A DNA stretch of 64,000 nt from assembly GCA_945952025.1 (NCBI GenBank), contig CAMFGW010000004.1, positions 92,926-156,925 on the forward strand. The letters run 5' to 3'. The stretch is from an uncultured Paracoccaceae bacterium (GTDB lineage: Bacteria > Pseudomonadota > Alphaproteobacteria > Rhodobacterales > Rhodobacteraceae). Positions 51,201-59,411 of this stretch are shown here, piece after piece. The translations under genes and the position numbers were made by a program. Under the pieces are notes generated by a model, which saw nothing but the letters and a program-made list of their open reading frames with translations, ran no database searches and was not told the origin of the DNA. Every line of letters begins with the position of its first letter. Within the stretch, counting starts at the first letter, position 1.

Positions 51201-51608
51201 CGTGCCCTCGATGTCGATCTTCTGCACGATGGGCGTGTCGATGCCGGCGGGCAGGTCGCCCCGCACTTTGTCGACGGCATCCTTCGTGTCGTTGAGTGCG
51301 GTCTGGGTCGGGACCGACATCTCGAACTCGATGACGGTCAGCGAGTTGCCGTCGTTGACGGTCGAGCGGATGTGCTTGACGCCGGTCACAGCGGCGATGG
51401 CATCCTCGATCTTGCGCGTCACCTGGGTTTCAAGCTCGGCCGGGGCGGCGCCGGGCTGGGTGATAGTCACGGCGACGATCGGAACGTCGACGTTCGGGAA
51501 GCGGGTGATCGGCAGGGTCAGGAAGGAGCTGATCCCCAGAACCAGCAGGATGATGAAGCCGAGGATCGGCGCGACCGGATTTCGGATCGACCAGGCGGAA
51601 AAGTTCAT
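48300..51608 (-). CDS. RND efflux permease, HAE1 type
   Basis: 1102 residues with the RND plan: TM1, a large periplasmic loop, TM2-6, a second loop, TM8-12. The proton-relay Asp pair is in TM4 (TGILVDDAIVEIEN). The N-terminus SIRNPVAPILGFIILLVLG is typical of the inner-membrane trimeric pump. It exports drugs or other hydrophobic compounds with the adaptor at 51621 and an outer membrane channel that is not encoded here. It is the last gene of a tetR-adaptor-permease operon. Confidence 0.93.
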   Translation of the reverse strand: MNFSAWSIRNPVAPILGFIILLVLGISSFLTLPITRFPNVDVPIVAVTITQPGAAPAELETQVTRKIEDAIAAVTGVKHIRSTVNDGNSLTVIEFEMSVPTQTALNDTKDAVDKVRGDLPAGIDTPIVQKIDIEGTPILTYAVSSPGMTIEELSWFVDDTVTRALRAKPGIGRVDRYGGADREIQVHLDPLKLDSYGITANAVNAQLRATNANIGSGRSKLGDGEQAIRTLGDAQTAQGLAESTIALPSGRHVRLGELGDVTDTYKEMRSLSRYNGEPVVSFAIFRAKGASEVSVARTADAVVEDLRKEHPDITISKIDDAVYYTEGNYHSAIDTLIEGAALAVVVVFLFLRNWRATMISAVALPLAAIPTFFVMDMLGFSLNLVSFLALTLATGILVDDAIVEIENIARHIRMGKSPYRAAIEAADEIGLAVIATTMTIVAVFVPVSFMPGVPGQYFRQFGLTVAIAVLFSLLVARLITPLMAAYLMRSKDANLEHGNEDGAVMRGYLRLISSTLRTRTFQGLHIRTYYLTLLAAIAVLAVSIFFMLRVPGSFMPPEDSSRFLVSVELPTGSSLQDTDAKTTEMQRIITGVDGVHAVTTLAGSTPKGDLDVRKATLTVELDKLDQRLIYKIASALNEVPVLNWIVPDLAPHGRVRPQNAIEAEVLGKLAAVPDVRLAKLNDRAERDISFSIKSQAGDDLAIAANRLETAMAGEPTLSGVSSQGALSRPEVQVTPRLDEAARLGISTAQIAETLRVATIGDVDSALAKVSIDNRLIPVRVQLTDDMQRDVVRLAALRLTTSTGASVPLSAVADVKIGFGPGTIERLDRERTATIGANLPPGVALDTATKRFKDIAATVDLPKSVKIVESGDAEIQQEMNQSFGNAMLLGVMLVLAVLILLFKSAIQPFTILLSLPLAIGGVAAALILTNNALSMPVLIGLLMLMGIVTKNAILLVDFAIEMRRAGMDRVKALIEAGHKRARPIVMTSIAMSAGMLPSALGVGEGGAFRSPMAIAVIGGIIVSTVLSLVVVPSFFLIMDDLQGVLARFFGSFIGEKEEEPVPPDAFALADAQERDGERIDALKARLDRIDGTGGRPKPIQVAE

Positions 51609-51620
51609 CGCGGGGCCCCT

Positions 51621-52862
51621 TCAGTTCGTCACAGGCGCAGAGGCTTCGGCGACGGCGACCGGCGTCACCTGGTCGCCGTCGCGCACGAAGGAGGCGGCCT
51701 TTGCCACCACGTTCTGCCCGGCTGCGAGGCCCGACATGATCTCGACCAGGCCGCCGTCGCGTACGCCGGTCGTGACCTGGGTGCGGTGGACCTTGCCCTG
51801 GTCGTCGACCGCCATGACATAGCTGCCGGCCGCGTCGGTCCCGAGCGCGTTGATCGGCACGGACGGCACCTCGCGGTCCGAGATCTGCACCTCGGCTTCG
51901 AGGAACGTGCCCGACCGGACCGGCGCGGGCTGGTCGACGACGATGCGGATGCGGCCAAGGCGGGTCACGGGGTCGATGGCCGGTTCGACCAGCCGGACGG
52001 TCCCGGTCAGGGGCTCGGTCGTGCCGGCCGCGCGCAGCGCCACGCGCTGGCCCACGGCAAGGCGCGGCAGGTCCTGTTCGGCGACGTCGGCGTTCATCTG
52101 CAGGAGCCCGTCGCGGATCAGGACGAACATCGCCTTGCCCGCGGCCGAGGCGATGGCGCCGGTCGAGGCGTTCTTTTCGATGATCGTGCCGTCGGCTGGG
52201 GCGGTGATCTTAGTCCGCGACAGTTGCAGGTTCACGTTCTGGATCTGGGCGTCGACCACGTCGAGCTGCGCCTTTGCCGCCGCGTTGGTCTGGGTCGAGA
52301 CCAAGACGCCCGCGTCCGCCGCCGTGGCCGCCGTGACGGCCTGGTCATAGGCCGCCTGCGACAGGCTGCCCTGCTGTTTCAGAAGCTCGGCCCGGGCGCG
52401 GGCCTTGTCGGCGGTGTCCGCGCTCGCCTTCGCCTCGACCATCTGCGCCTCGGACTGGGCGATGGTGGCCATTGCGGCCGCCCGGGTCGCCTCGAGCTGG
52501 CTTTTCTGCAGGGTCAGCGCGGAATCCGACAGGGTGGCCAGCACGTCGCCCTGTTTGACTTGGTCGCCCACGTCGGCGTTCACGCTTTCGATGGCCTGGC
52601 CCTCGATCTGGGGCTGGATCAGCACCTGATCGACGGCGCCGACCAGGCCAGAGGCGCGCACGCGGTCCTTCAGGACATGCACCGTGACCGGCGTCACCGA
52701 AATCGCGGGCCGGCTCACCGTCGCCGTCTTGGCCAATCCTTCGGCCGCCGCCGTTGTCCCGGCCTCGGCCGTCGCGTCGGGGCGGAGGTAAAGGAAAAGG
52801 CCACCCGCAACGAGCAGGGCGACGGCAAGGGCGACAAGAAGCGGAGAGAGGCGGCGGCTCAT
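51621..52862 (-). CDS. RND periplasmic adaptor (membrane fusion) protein
   Basis: 413 residues. N-terminal membrane anchor (LLVALAVALLVAGGLFLYLRP), lipoyl halves (VGDQVKQGDVLATLSD and TKITAPADGTIIEKNAS) flanking an alpha-helical hairpin (about 125-200), then beta-barrel domains (TGTVRLVEPAIDPVTR). It links the RND pump to an outer membrane channel. Twelve bp separate it from the permease gene. The start codon follows the tetR stop by about 55 bp. Confidence 0.92.
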   Translation of the reverse strand: MSRRLSPLLVALAVALLVAGGLFLYLRPDATAEAGTTAAAEGLAKTATVSRPAISVTPVTVHVLKDRVRASGLVGAVDQVLIQPQIEGQAIESVNADVGDQVKQGDVLATLSDSALTLQKSQLEATRAAAMATIAQSEAQMVEAKASADTADKARARAELLKQQGSLSQAAYDQAVTAATAADAGVLVSTQTNAAAKAQLDVVDAQIQNVNLQLSRTKITAPADGTIIEKNASTGAIASAAGKAMFVLIRDGLLQMNADVAEQDLPRLAVGQRVALRAAGTTEPLTGTVRLVEPAIDPVTRLGRIRIVVDQPAPVRSGTFLEAEVQISDREVPSVPINALGTDAAGSYVMAVDDQGKVHRTQVTTGVRDGGLVEIMSGLAAGQNVVAKAASFVRDGDQVTPVAVAEASAPVTN

Positions 52863-52916
52863 GGTCAGACTCGTATGTGACAGTATTCGGGGCGCGTGGG
52901 TTGGGCAGGGATCGGC

Positions 52917-53678
52917 TCAGGCTGCGGGGTCCCCGCCGGGTGGTCTGCCGGGTGGTCTGCCGGGTGGTCCGGCGGTTGGTGGCGGGACGGCGATTTCGGC
53001 CAGCGTCCGGTCGATCGCGCCCAGGATCAGGCCCCGCGCCTCGTGCAGGCCGCCGTGGTTCGACGGCCGGTCGCAGGTGCAGAAGGCCCGGCAGGCGCCC
53101 TTGTAGAGAAAGAGCAGGTAGCGGGCATGGCCCGTGTAGCGGCGGGCGGCCTCGTCCCGCGTCAGGCCCGACACGCGGGCGAAGACAGCCAGAAGCTGGG
53201 CCACGACCTGCGCCTCCATCGCGCTGGCGATGGCGGCGATTTCGGGGCGGCGGGCGGCCACGACCTCGATCTCGGCCCAGAGAAGGCCGTGGCCTTTCGA
53301 GCCGTGCTCCTCAAGGCCGTGCAGGAGCATGGCGCGGAGCGCCTCGGCCGGCTGGTCGGAATCGAGCACACCCTGAATCTGGGCGCCTATGTCGGCCAGT
53401 TCCTGTTCGACCATGGCCGACAGGATCTCGTCGCGCGAGCGGAAATAGCGGTAGAAGTTGCCGGCGCTCATCCCGGCGGCGCGCGCCAGATCCTGCATCG
53501 AGGCGCCGTCGAAGCCCTTTTCGGCGAAGGCCCGGCGAGCGGCGGACAAAAGTGCCTGCGGCCGTTCTGCGGACGACCCTGCGGGGGGTGCGGAACCCGG
53601 CCCCGGCCCATCGGCAGGGGCCGCGACGGGCTCTGGTCGAATGCGATGGCTCGGCATCGTGGGCCTGGTGCTTTTCAT
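52917..53678 (-). CDS. TetR/AcrR regulator of the RND operon
   Basis: 253 residues. A proline/alanine-rich N-terminus (about 1-38) precedes the helix-turn-helix ALLSAARRAFAEKGFDGASMQDLARAAGMSAGNFYRYF. The ligand domain contains CRAFCTC, an unusual Cys cluster. The C-terminus ends in a PGRP-type repeat from a 12-bp DNA array. A second start at 53657 is possible. It probably represses its own operon through the palindrome at 53726-53741. The Cys cluster might sense metals or oxidants; this is speculation. Confidence 0.88.
   Translation of the reverse strand: MKSTRPTMPSHRIRPEPVAAPADGPGPGSAPPAGSSAERPQALLSAARRAFAEKGFDGASMQDLARAAGMSAGNFYRYFRSRDEILSAMVEQELADIGAQIQGVLDSDQPAEALRAMLLHGLEEHGSKGHGLLWAEIEVVAARRPEIAAIASAMEAQVVAQLLAVFARVSGLTRDEAARRYTGHARYLLFLYKGACRAFCTCDRPSNHGGLHEARGLILGAIDRTLAEIAVPPPTAGPPGRPPGRPPGGDPAA
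52935..52970 (-). repeat. 12-bp tandem repeat x3 in tetR 3' end
   Basis: GCCGGGTGGTCT, GCCGGGTGGTCT, GCCGGGTGGTCC in direct succession. Read on the coding strand it gives the RPPG-type repeat near the C-terminus of the regulator. Confidence 0.9.
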
Positions 53679-53725
53679 GTCGGGCGCGCGGGGCAGGCGG
53701 GGGCGCGATCGACGGCGGCGCCCAA

Positions 53726-53741
53726 GAATGAACGTTCATTC
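53726..53741. promoter_or_regulatory. 16-bp perfect palindrome, likely TetR operator
   Basis: GAATGAACGTTCATTC is an exact inverted repeat 48 bp before the tetR start. The TGAACGTTCA core resembles known TetR/AcrR-family operators. Confidence 0.75.
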
Positions 53742-53830
53742 ACCTAGTGGGCCGATTGAGCAAAGTCAATCGCCAATTGCCCCGGTGGCAGGTGGCGCGC
53801 CGGATCTTTCAACCGGAAAGCGAGAGGCGT

Positions 53831-54952
53831 TCACACCATCGCGGCGAGCGGCGCCTGCAACTCGTAGCGACCAACTAGGCCCTTGGGCGCGCTGGCGGCC
53901 AGTCGCCGAAGCTCGGCCCGCACCCGGTCAAGACCCTGCGCCCGCGCTGCGCCGAAGGCCCCGCGCGGGAAATTCAGGCCCAGTTTCAGGGCGGTGTCGA
54001 TGTCGGTCTCGCTCACCGCACCCTCGGCCAGAAGGCTTGCGGCCTCGTTCGCGAGTGCGGACTCGATGCGCAGGACGATGGCCGCGGCGTCCGCCGGCGC
54101 GGGGCCTGGCGCGTCCGGATAAAGGAAGCCGCGCCCGGTCTTGCGGCCCAGATCGCCCCTGGCGACCTGCGCCTTCAGGGCGCCGAAGACGTGGTAGCGC
54201 GGGTTGAAGCCCATGGCGCGGGCCAGCCCCTCGGTCGCGGCCAGGTTCACGTCGGCGCCCACCAGGTCGATCAGGCTGAAGGGGCCGAGCCGGTAGCCCG
54301 CCGAAAGCATGGCCGCGTCGATGTCGGACGCGCTGCGCCCTTCCTCCATCATCGCCAGCGCCTCGCCATAGAAGGGCCGGGCGCAGCGGTTGACGACGAA
54401 GCCCGGCCGGTCGGCGCAGGTGATGACGGTCTTGCCCGCGCCTTCGGTCACGCGCCGCGCGATGGCGAGCGCGTCGGTGTCTGCCCCGGGGGGCGCCACC
54501 AGTTCGACCAGCTTCATCACCGGGGCGGGGTTGAAGAAATGCAGGCCGATCATGCGGCCCGGCCGCTTCAGCCCCTCGGCAATGGCCGCGACCGACAGGG
54601 CCGAGGTGTTGGTCGCAAGGATCGTCCCCGGACCCGCCGCCGCCTCGAGCCGGGCGCAAAGCGCGCGCTTGACCGCCAGATCCTCGAGCACCGCCTCGAT
54701 CACCAGATCGGCCGCCGCCACCTCTTCCGCCGTCCCGACCACCGTCAGCCGGGACAGGAGTGCGTCGAGGTCGGCCGCCGCCATCTTGCCCGCCTCGACC
54801 CTTGGCGTCAGGCTGGCGCGGATGCGCTGGTGCGCCGTTTCGCGGGCGCCGGGCTGGGCGTCGGTCGCCACGACCGGGTGGCCCGCCTGCGCATAAAGCT
54901 GCGCGATGCCAAGGCCCATGGCCCCAAGGCCCACGACGCCGATCCGTTCCAT
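53831..54952 (-). CDS. 3-hydroxyacyl-CoA dehydrogenase
   Basis: 373 residues from ATG at 54952 (MERIGVVGLGAMGLGIAQ). NAD motif GLGAMGLGIA, catalytic Ser/His/Glu/Asn all present (NTSALS, GLHFFNPAPVMKLVELV, DRPGFVVNR), followed by two C-terminal dimerisation domains, the second shorter. It oxidises 3-hydroxyacyl-CoA to the 3-oxo form. Divergent from the flavin monooxygenase gene with a shared 138-bp control region, so it probably serves the same aromatic-CoA route. An extension to ATG 54979 is open but not family-like. Confidence 0.93.
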   Translation of the reverse strand: MERIGVVGLGAMGLGIAQLYAQAGHPVVATDAQPGARETAHQRIRASLTPRVEAGKMAAADLDALLSRLTVVGTAEEVAAADLVIEAVLEDLAVKRALCARLEAAAGPGTILATNTSALSVAAIAEGLKRPGRMIGLHFFNPAPVMKLVELVAPPGADTDALAIARRVTEGAGKTVITCADRPGFVVNRCARPFYGEALAMMEEGRSASDIDAAMLSAGYRLGPFSLIDLVGADVNLAATEGLARAMGFNPRYHVFGALKAQVARGDLGRKTGRGFLYPDAPGPAPADAAAIVLRIESALANEAASLLAEGAVSETDIDTALKLGLNFPRGAFGAARAQGLDRVRAELRRLAASAPKGLVGRYELQAPLAAMV

Positions 54953-54996
54953 GCCGCACCTCCACTTTGCGCCCATCATCGCCCACCGGAGAATAT

Positions 54997-55024
54997 TTTC
55001 AAGCCAGAAGCTTTAAGCTTGAAA
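54997..55024. promoter_or_regulatory. Inverted repeat in divergent control region (MarR operator candidate)
   Basis: TTTCAAGC (54997-55004) and GCTTGAAA (55017-55024) are perfect inverted repeats with 12 bp between, in an AT-rich island of GC-rich DNA. The inner sequence AAGCTTTAAGCTT is itself near-symmetric. It lies between the divergent dehydrogenase and monooxygenase genes, whose cluster encodes a MarR regulator. Confidence 0.55.
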
Positions 55025-55090
55025 TAATTCGCCGCCGGTGCCACCCTGTCTGCAGGGACGCACCAAGCCATGCTGTAGCCGGAGGGACGG

Positions 55091-57379
55091 ATGAAGATTC
55101 TCTGCCTGGGCGGGGGCCCTGCTGGCCTCTACTTCGCCATTTCGATGAAACTGCGCGACCCGTCGCATCAGGTGACGGTGCTTGAACGCAATCGCGCCAA
55201 CGACACGTTCGGCTGGGGGGTCGTCCTGTCGGATGACGCGCTCGGGCGGATGCAGAAGAACGATCCCAAGTCGACGCAGGCGATTCGCGATCACTTCGCC
55301 TACTGGGACGACATCGCGGTCGTCCATGACGGCCATCGCACCGTTTCCGGCGGCCACGGCTTCGCCGGGATCGGCCGCAAGCAAATGCTCATCATCCTGC
55401 AGCAGCGTGCCCGCGAGCTGGGCATCGACATGCGGTTCGAGACCGAGTTCAAGGACGCCGAGGAGTACCGCAAGGAGTATGACCTGGTTGTCGGCTCGGA
55501 CGGGATCAATTCGCTGGTCCGCCGGGAATATGCCGATGTCTTCAAGCCCGACATCGACCAGCGTCTGGTGAAGTTCATCTGGCTTGGCACGCACCAGAAG
55601 TTCGACGACGCATTCACCTTCATCTTCGAAAAGACCGAGCACGGCTGGATGTGGGCGCACGTCTACCAGTTCGACGACAATACGGCGACCTTCATCGTCG
55701 ACTGCATGCCCGACACCTGGGACCGCTGGGGTTTCGAGCATATGACGAAGGAGGAAACCGTCGAAACCTGCCGCAAGGTCTTTGAAAAGCACCTGGGCGG
55801 ACATGAGCTGATCTCGAACGCGGCGCACCTGCGCGGCTCGGCGGTCTGGATGCAGTTCCCCCGCGTCCTGTGCGACAAGTGGTACAATGGCAATGTCGTC
55901 CTGATGGGCGATGCGGCGGCGACGGGGCATTATTCCATCGGCTCTGGCACGCGGCTGGCCTTCGACAGCGCGATCGCGCTCGCTGACTACCTGCACTCCG
56001 AACCGACCCTGGAACAGGCGTTCGAACGCTATCAGGCCGAGCGTCGGGTCGAGGTCCTGCGCCTGCAATCGGCGGCGCGCAACTCGCTTGAGTGGTTCGA
56101 GCAGGTCGAACGCTACCTCGACATGCCGCCGATGCAGTTCGCCTATGCGCTCCTGACCCGCAGCCAGCGCATCAGCCACGAAAACCTGCGGCTGCGCGAT
56201 CCGAATTGGCTGGGCGAGGCCGAGGCCTGGTTTGCCGGGCAAGCGGGCACCGACCCCGGACGGCGGCCGATGTTCACGCCTTTCAAGTTGCGCGAGATGG
56301 AGCTGAAGAACCGCGTCGTCCTGTCGCCCATGGCGCAATACAAGGCCAAAAACGGCGTGCCGACCGACTGGCACTTCACCCATTACGCCGAACGCGCCAA
56401 GGGCGGGGCGGCGCTGATCTACACGGAAATGTCCTGCGTCAGCCCCGAGGGTCGCATCACCCCCGGCTGCCCCGGCCTTTACACGCCCGAACAGGAAGCG
56501 GCCTGGAAGCGGCTTGCGGACTTCATCCATGGCGAGACGAGCGCCAAGCTCTGCATCCAGATCGGCCATGCGGGGCGCAAGGCCTCGACCTGCGTGCCGT
56601 GGGAGGGCGGCGGGATCGACGCGCCCTTGCCGTCCGGCAACTGGCCGATCATCGCGGCCTCGGCCATTCCCTACAAACCCGCAAGCCAGACGCCAAAGGC
56701 CATGGACCGCGCCATGATGGACGAGGTGAAGGCCCAGTTCGTCAGCGCCACCCAGATGGCCGACCGCGCCGGCGCCGACATGATCGAGATGCATGCCGCG
56801 CACGGCTACCTGATCGCGACCTTCATCAGCCCGATCACCAACCAGCGCACCGACGCGTATGGCGGCAGCTTCGAGAACCGCCTGCGCTACCCGCTCGAGG
56901 TATTCAAGGCCATGCGGGCGGTCTGGCCGGCCAAGAAGCCGATGTCGGTCAGGATCAGCGCGCATGACTGGATCGACGGCGGCGTCGACCCGGCCGAGGC
57001 GGTCGAGATCGCGCGCGCCTTCAAGGCGGCGGGGGCCGACATCATCGACGTCTCCTCGGGCCAGACCGACCCGGCGGAAAAGCCGCTTTACGGGCGCATG
57101 TTCCAGACCCCGTTCAGCGACCGCATCCGGCACGAGGTCGGGATCGCGACCATGACCGTCGGCAACATCAGCGACTATGACCAGGTGAACGGCATCCTGA
57201 TGGCGGGCCGGGCGGACCTTGTGTGCCTGGCGCGGATGCACCTGGCCGATCCCTACTGGACGCTTCACGCAGCGGTCGCGCAAGGTGACACGGCGACGGA
57301 ATGGCCGCAGCCCTACAAGGGCGGCCGCGACCTGATGTTCCGTCTGCGCGAGCGGCAGATGGAAACCATTCGGGTCTGA
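55091..57379 (+). CDS. Bifunctional aryl-CoA monooxygenase / OYE-type reductase (2-aminobenzoyl-CoA or salicylyl-CoA type)
   Basis: 762 residues. N-terminal FAD monooxygenase (about 1-390): CLGGGPAGLYFAI dinucleotide fold and GDAAATGHYSIGSG. C-terminal Old-Yellow-Enzyme barrel (about 397-760): MFTPFKLREMELKNRVVLSPM, QIGHAGRKAS, HAAHGYLIATFISP. This fusion is the hallmark of 2-aminobenzoyl-CoA monooxygenase/reductase of Azoarcus evansii and of proteins annotated as salicylyl-CoA 5-hydroxylase/oxidoreductase. It would hydroxylate the CoA-bound ring and then reduce it. AGGGA precedes the ATG. First gene of the nine-gene plus-strand cluster; the ligase at 61944 would supply its substrate. Confidence 0.9.
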   Translation: MKILCLGGGPAGLYFAISMKLRDPSHQVTVLERNRANDTFGWGVVLSDDALGRMQKNDPKSTQAIRDHFAYWDDIAVVHDGHRTVSGGHGFAGIGRKQMLIILQQRARELGIDMRFETEFKDAEEYRKEYDLVVGSDGINSLVRREYADVFKPDIDQRLVKFIWLGTHQKFDDAFTFIFEKTEHGWMWAHVYQFDDNTATFIVDCMPDTWDRWGFEHMTKEETVETCRKVFEKHLGGHELISNAAHLRGSAVWMQFPRVLCDKWYNGNVVLMGDAAATGHYSIGSGTRLAFDSAIALADYLHSEPTLEQAFERYQAERRVEVLRLQSAARNSLEWFEQVERYLDMPPMQFAYALLTRSQRISHENLRLRDPNWLGEAEAWFAGQAGTDPGRRPMFTPFKLREMELKNRVVLSPMAQYKAKNGVPTDWHFTHYAERAKGGAALIYTEMSCVSPEGRITPGCPGLYTPEQEAAWKRLADFIHGETSAKLCIQIGHAGRKASTCVPWEGGGIDAPLPSGNWPIIAASAIPYKPASQTPKAMDRAMMDEVKAQFVSATQMADRAGADMIEMHAAHGYLIATFISPITNQRTDAYGGSFENRLRYPLEVFKAMRAVWPAKKPMSVRISAHDWIDGGVDPAEAVEIARAFKAAGADIIDVSSGQTDPAEKPLYGRMFQTPFSDRIRHEVGIATMTVGNISDYDQVNGILMAGRADLVCLARMHLADPYWTLHAAVAQGDTATEWPQPYKGGRDLMFRLRERQMETIRV

Positions 57380-57390
57380 GGGGTCCGGTC

Positions 57391-58131
57391 ATGGGCATGG
57401 AGGGACGGCGCGTCCTGATTACCGGCGGCGGCACCGGCACAGGTGCCGACCTGGCGCGCGGCTTTGCCGCCGCCGGGGCCGAGGTCGTGATCTGCGGTCG
57501 CCGGCTCGACGCGCTGGAAGAGGTCGCCCGAGGCAACGGGCGCATCCGGGCGCTGGCGGCCGACGTGACGGACGAAGGCTCGGTCGCGGCCCTATTCGCG
57601 GCGGCCGGTCCCTGCGACATCGTCATCGCCAATGCGGGGGCGGCCGACAGCGCGCCCTTCGGCCGCACGACGCTTGCCCAGTGGCAGGCGATGATCGCGG
57701 TCAATCTGACCGGCGTCTTCCTGACCTTCCGCGCCGGGCTTGCCCAGATGGGCACGGGCGGCCGGCTGATCGCGGTGGCCTCGATGGCCGGGCTGAAGGG
57801 CTACGGCTATGTGGCGCCCTATGCGGCGGCCAAGCACGGGGTTGTCGGGCTTTGCCGCTCGCTCGCGCTCGAGGTGGCGAGGAAGGGCATCACGGTCAAT
57901 GCGATCTGCCCGGGGTTCCTTGATACCGAGATGACGGACCGCTCGGTCGCCAACATCATGGGCAAGACCGGCAAGAGCCGGGACGAGGCGGTCGCCGCGC
58001 TGGCCGCCATGAACCCGCAAGGCCGGCTCATCGCGCCGGCCGAGGTCACGGCGACCGCGCTCTGGCTTGCCGGGCCGGGGGCCGAGGGGGTCAACGGCCA
58101 GGCCATCGCCATTTCGGGGGGCGAGGCATGA
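57391..58131 (+). CDS. Short-chain dehydrogenase/reductase
   Basis: 246 residues. NAD(P) motif TGGGTGTGADLA, NAG motif in IANAGAADS, catalytic Ser in VASMAG and YxxxK as YAAAK, and the terminal [11 protein letters not shown] loop. Probably reduces or oxidises a keto or hydroxyl intermediate of the aromatic-CoA route. ATG at 57391 or 57397. Its stop overlaps the MarR start by 4 nt, so the genes are translationally coupled. Confidence 0.92.
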   Translation: MGMEGRRVLITGGGTGTGADLARGFAAAGAEVVICGRRLDALEEVARGNGRIRALAADVTDEGSVAALFAAAGPCDIVIANAGAADSAPFGRTTLAQWQAMIAVNLTGVFLTFRAGLAQMGTGGRLIAVASMAGLKGYGYVAPYAAAKHGVVGLCRSLALEVARKGITVNAICPGFLDTEMTDRSVANIMGKTGKSRDEAVAALAAMNPQGRLIAPAEVTATALWLAGPGAEGVNGQAIAISGGEA

Positions 58132-58559
58132 GCGAGCTGTCCAAGCGCCGGCTGAAGATGTGGGTGCGCATGCTGGGCGTCACCCGCACGACCGAGGCGA
58201 AGTTGCGCGACTACCTCAGGACCGAACATGACACGACGCTGCCCCGCTTCGACGTGCTGGCCGCACTCTGGCGGCGGCGCGACGGCGTGACGATGAGCGA
58301 GCTGAGCCGCATGCTTCTTGTGTCGAACGGCAATGCCACCGCCGTCGTCGACCGGCTGGAAGGCGAGGGGCTCGTGAAGCGCACGCCCTCCGCCGTCGAC
58401 CGCCGGACGATCCATGTCGCGCTGACATCCGAGGGGCTGGCGCGGTTCGACGGGCAGGCGGTCGGGCATGAGGCGGAGCTCGACCGGATCTTCGCCGGCA
58501 TGGATGAGGCCGACCTCGACCAGCTGACGGAAATACTGAAAAGGATGGCCAACAAATGA
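58128..58559 (+). CDS. MarR-family regulator
   Basis: 143 residues. Winged helix: [48 protein letters not shown] with the wing [17 protein letters not shown]. It is embedded in the cluster with 4-nt overlaps on both sides. By analogy with BadR/HcaR-type regulators it would respond to an aryl-CoA or the free acid; the inverted repeat at 54997-55024 is a candidate site. Confidence 0.93.
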   Translation: MSELSKRRLKMWVRMLGVTRTTEAKLRDYLRTEHDTTLPRFDVLAALWRRRDGVTMSELSRMLLVSNGNATAVVDRLEGEGLVKRTPSAVDRRTIHVALTSEGLARFDGQAVGHEAELDRIFAGMDEADLDQLTEILKRMANK

Positions 58560-59368
58560 CCGAGATGGCGGGGCTCAAGCCCAAGCATTTCCTGTGGTCG
58601 GTCAAGGACCGGGTGGCGACGGTGCGGCTCGACCGGCCGGACCGTAAGAACCCGCTGACCTTCGACAGCTACGCCGAGTTGCGCGATATGTTCCGCGCGC
58701 TGGTCTACGCCAGCGACGTGGACGTGTTGGTCTTTGCCTCGAACGGGGGGAACTTCTGTTCGGGCGGCGATGTGCATGACATCATCGGGCCGCTGATCGG
58801 GCTGGACATGAAGGGGCTCCTGGCCTTCACCCGCATGACGGGCGATCTGGTCAAGGCGATGATCCATTGCGGCAAGCCGATCATCGCCGCCGTCGATGGC
58901 GTCGCGGTCGGGGCGGGCGCGATCATCGCCATGGCGGCGGACATCCGGCTGGCGACTCCGGCCGCGAAATGCGCCTTCCTTTTCACCCGCGTCGGCCTTG
59001 CCGGCTGCGATATGGGCGCCTGCGCCATGCTGCCGCGCATCATCGGGCAGGGGCGGGCGGCAGAGCTTCTTTACACCGGCCGGGTGATGAGCGCGGACGA
59101 GGGCGCGGCCTGGGGCTTCTGGAACGTGATCCACGCGCCCGAGGTGCTTGATGGCGAGGCGATGACCCTGGCGAAGCGCATCGCGGCGGGGCCGACGTTT
59201 GCGCACGGCATCACCAAGACGCAACTGAACCAGGAATGGAACATGAGCCTGGACCAGGCGATCGAGGCAGAGGCGCAGGCCCAGGCGATCTGCATGCAGA
59301 CCCGCGACTTCGAGCGCGCCTACCGCGCCTTCGTCGCCAAGGAAAAGCCGGTCTTCCAGGGGGACTGA
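58556..59368 (+). CDS. Crotonase-superfamily protein lacking both hydratase glutamates
   Basis: 270 residues of crotonase fold. The oxyanion loop is present ([11 protein letters not shown] and [12 protein letters not shown]). The two Glu of enoyl-CoA hydratases are missing: the usual GGGxE segment reads [10 protein letters not shown], and the usual PEI/LPE segment reads [13 protein letters not shown]. An Asp (GCDMGA) lies near where MenB has a catalytic Asp. It is therefore probably not a simple hydratase but an isomerase, ring-hydrolase or C-C lyase acting on the dearomatised CoA ester. Overlaps marR by 4 nt. Confidence 0.85.
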   Translation: MTEMAGLKPKHFLWSVKDRVATVRLDRPDRKNPLTFDSYAELRDMFRALVYASDVDVLVFASNGGNFCSGGDVHDIIGPLIGLDMKGLLAFTRMTGDLVKAMIHCGKPIIAAVDGVAVGAGAIIAMAADIRLATPAAKCAFLFTRVGLAGCDMGACAMLPRIIGQGRAAELLYTGRVMSADEGAAWGFWNVIHAPEVLDGEAMTLAKRIAAGPTFAHGITKTQLNQEWNMSLDQAIEAEAQAQAICMQTRDFERAYRAFVAKEKPVFQGD

Positions 59369-59411
59369 CGGCAGGGGCAGGGGGCACCCTGCCGGATGTT
59401 TGGAGAGTAAG

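Noticed and set aside
55013..57283. Long minus-strand open frame opposite the fused monooxygenase
   Set aside because: Shadow frame; the plus strand shows complete FAD and OYE motifs.
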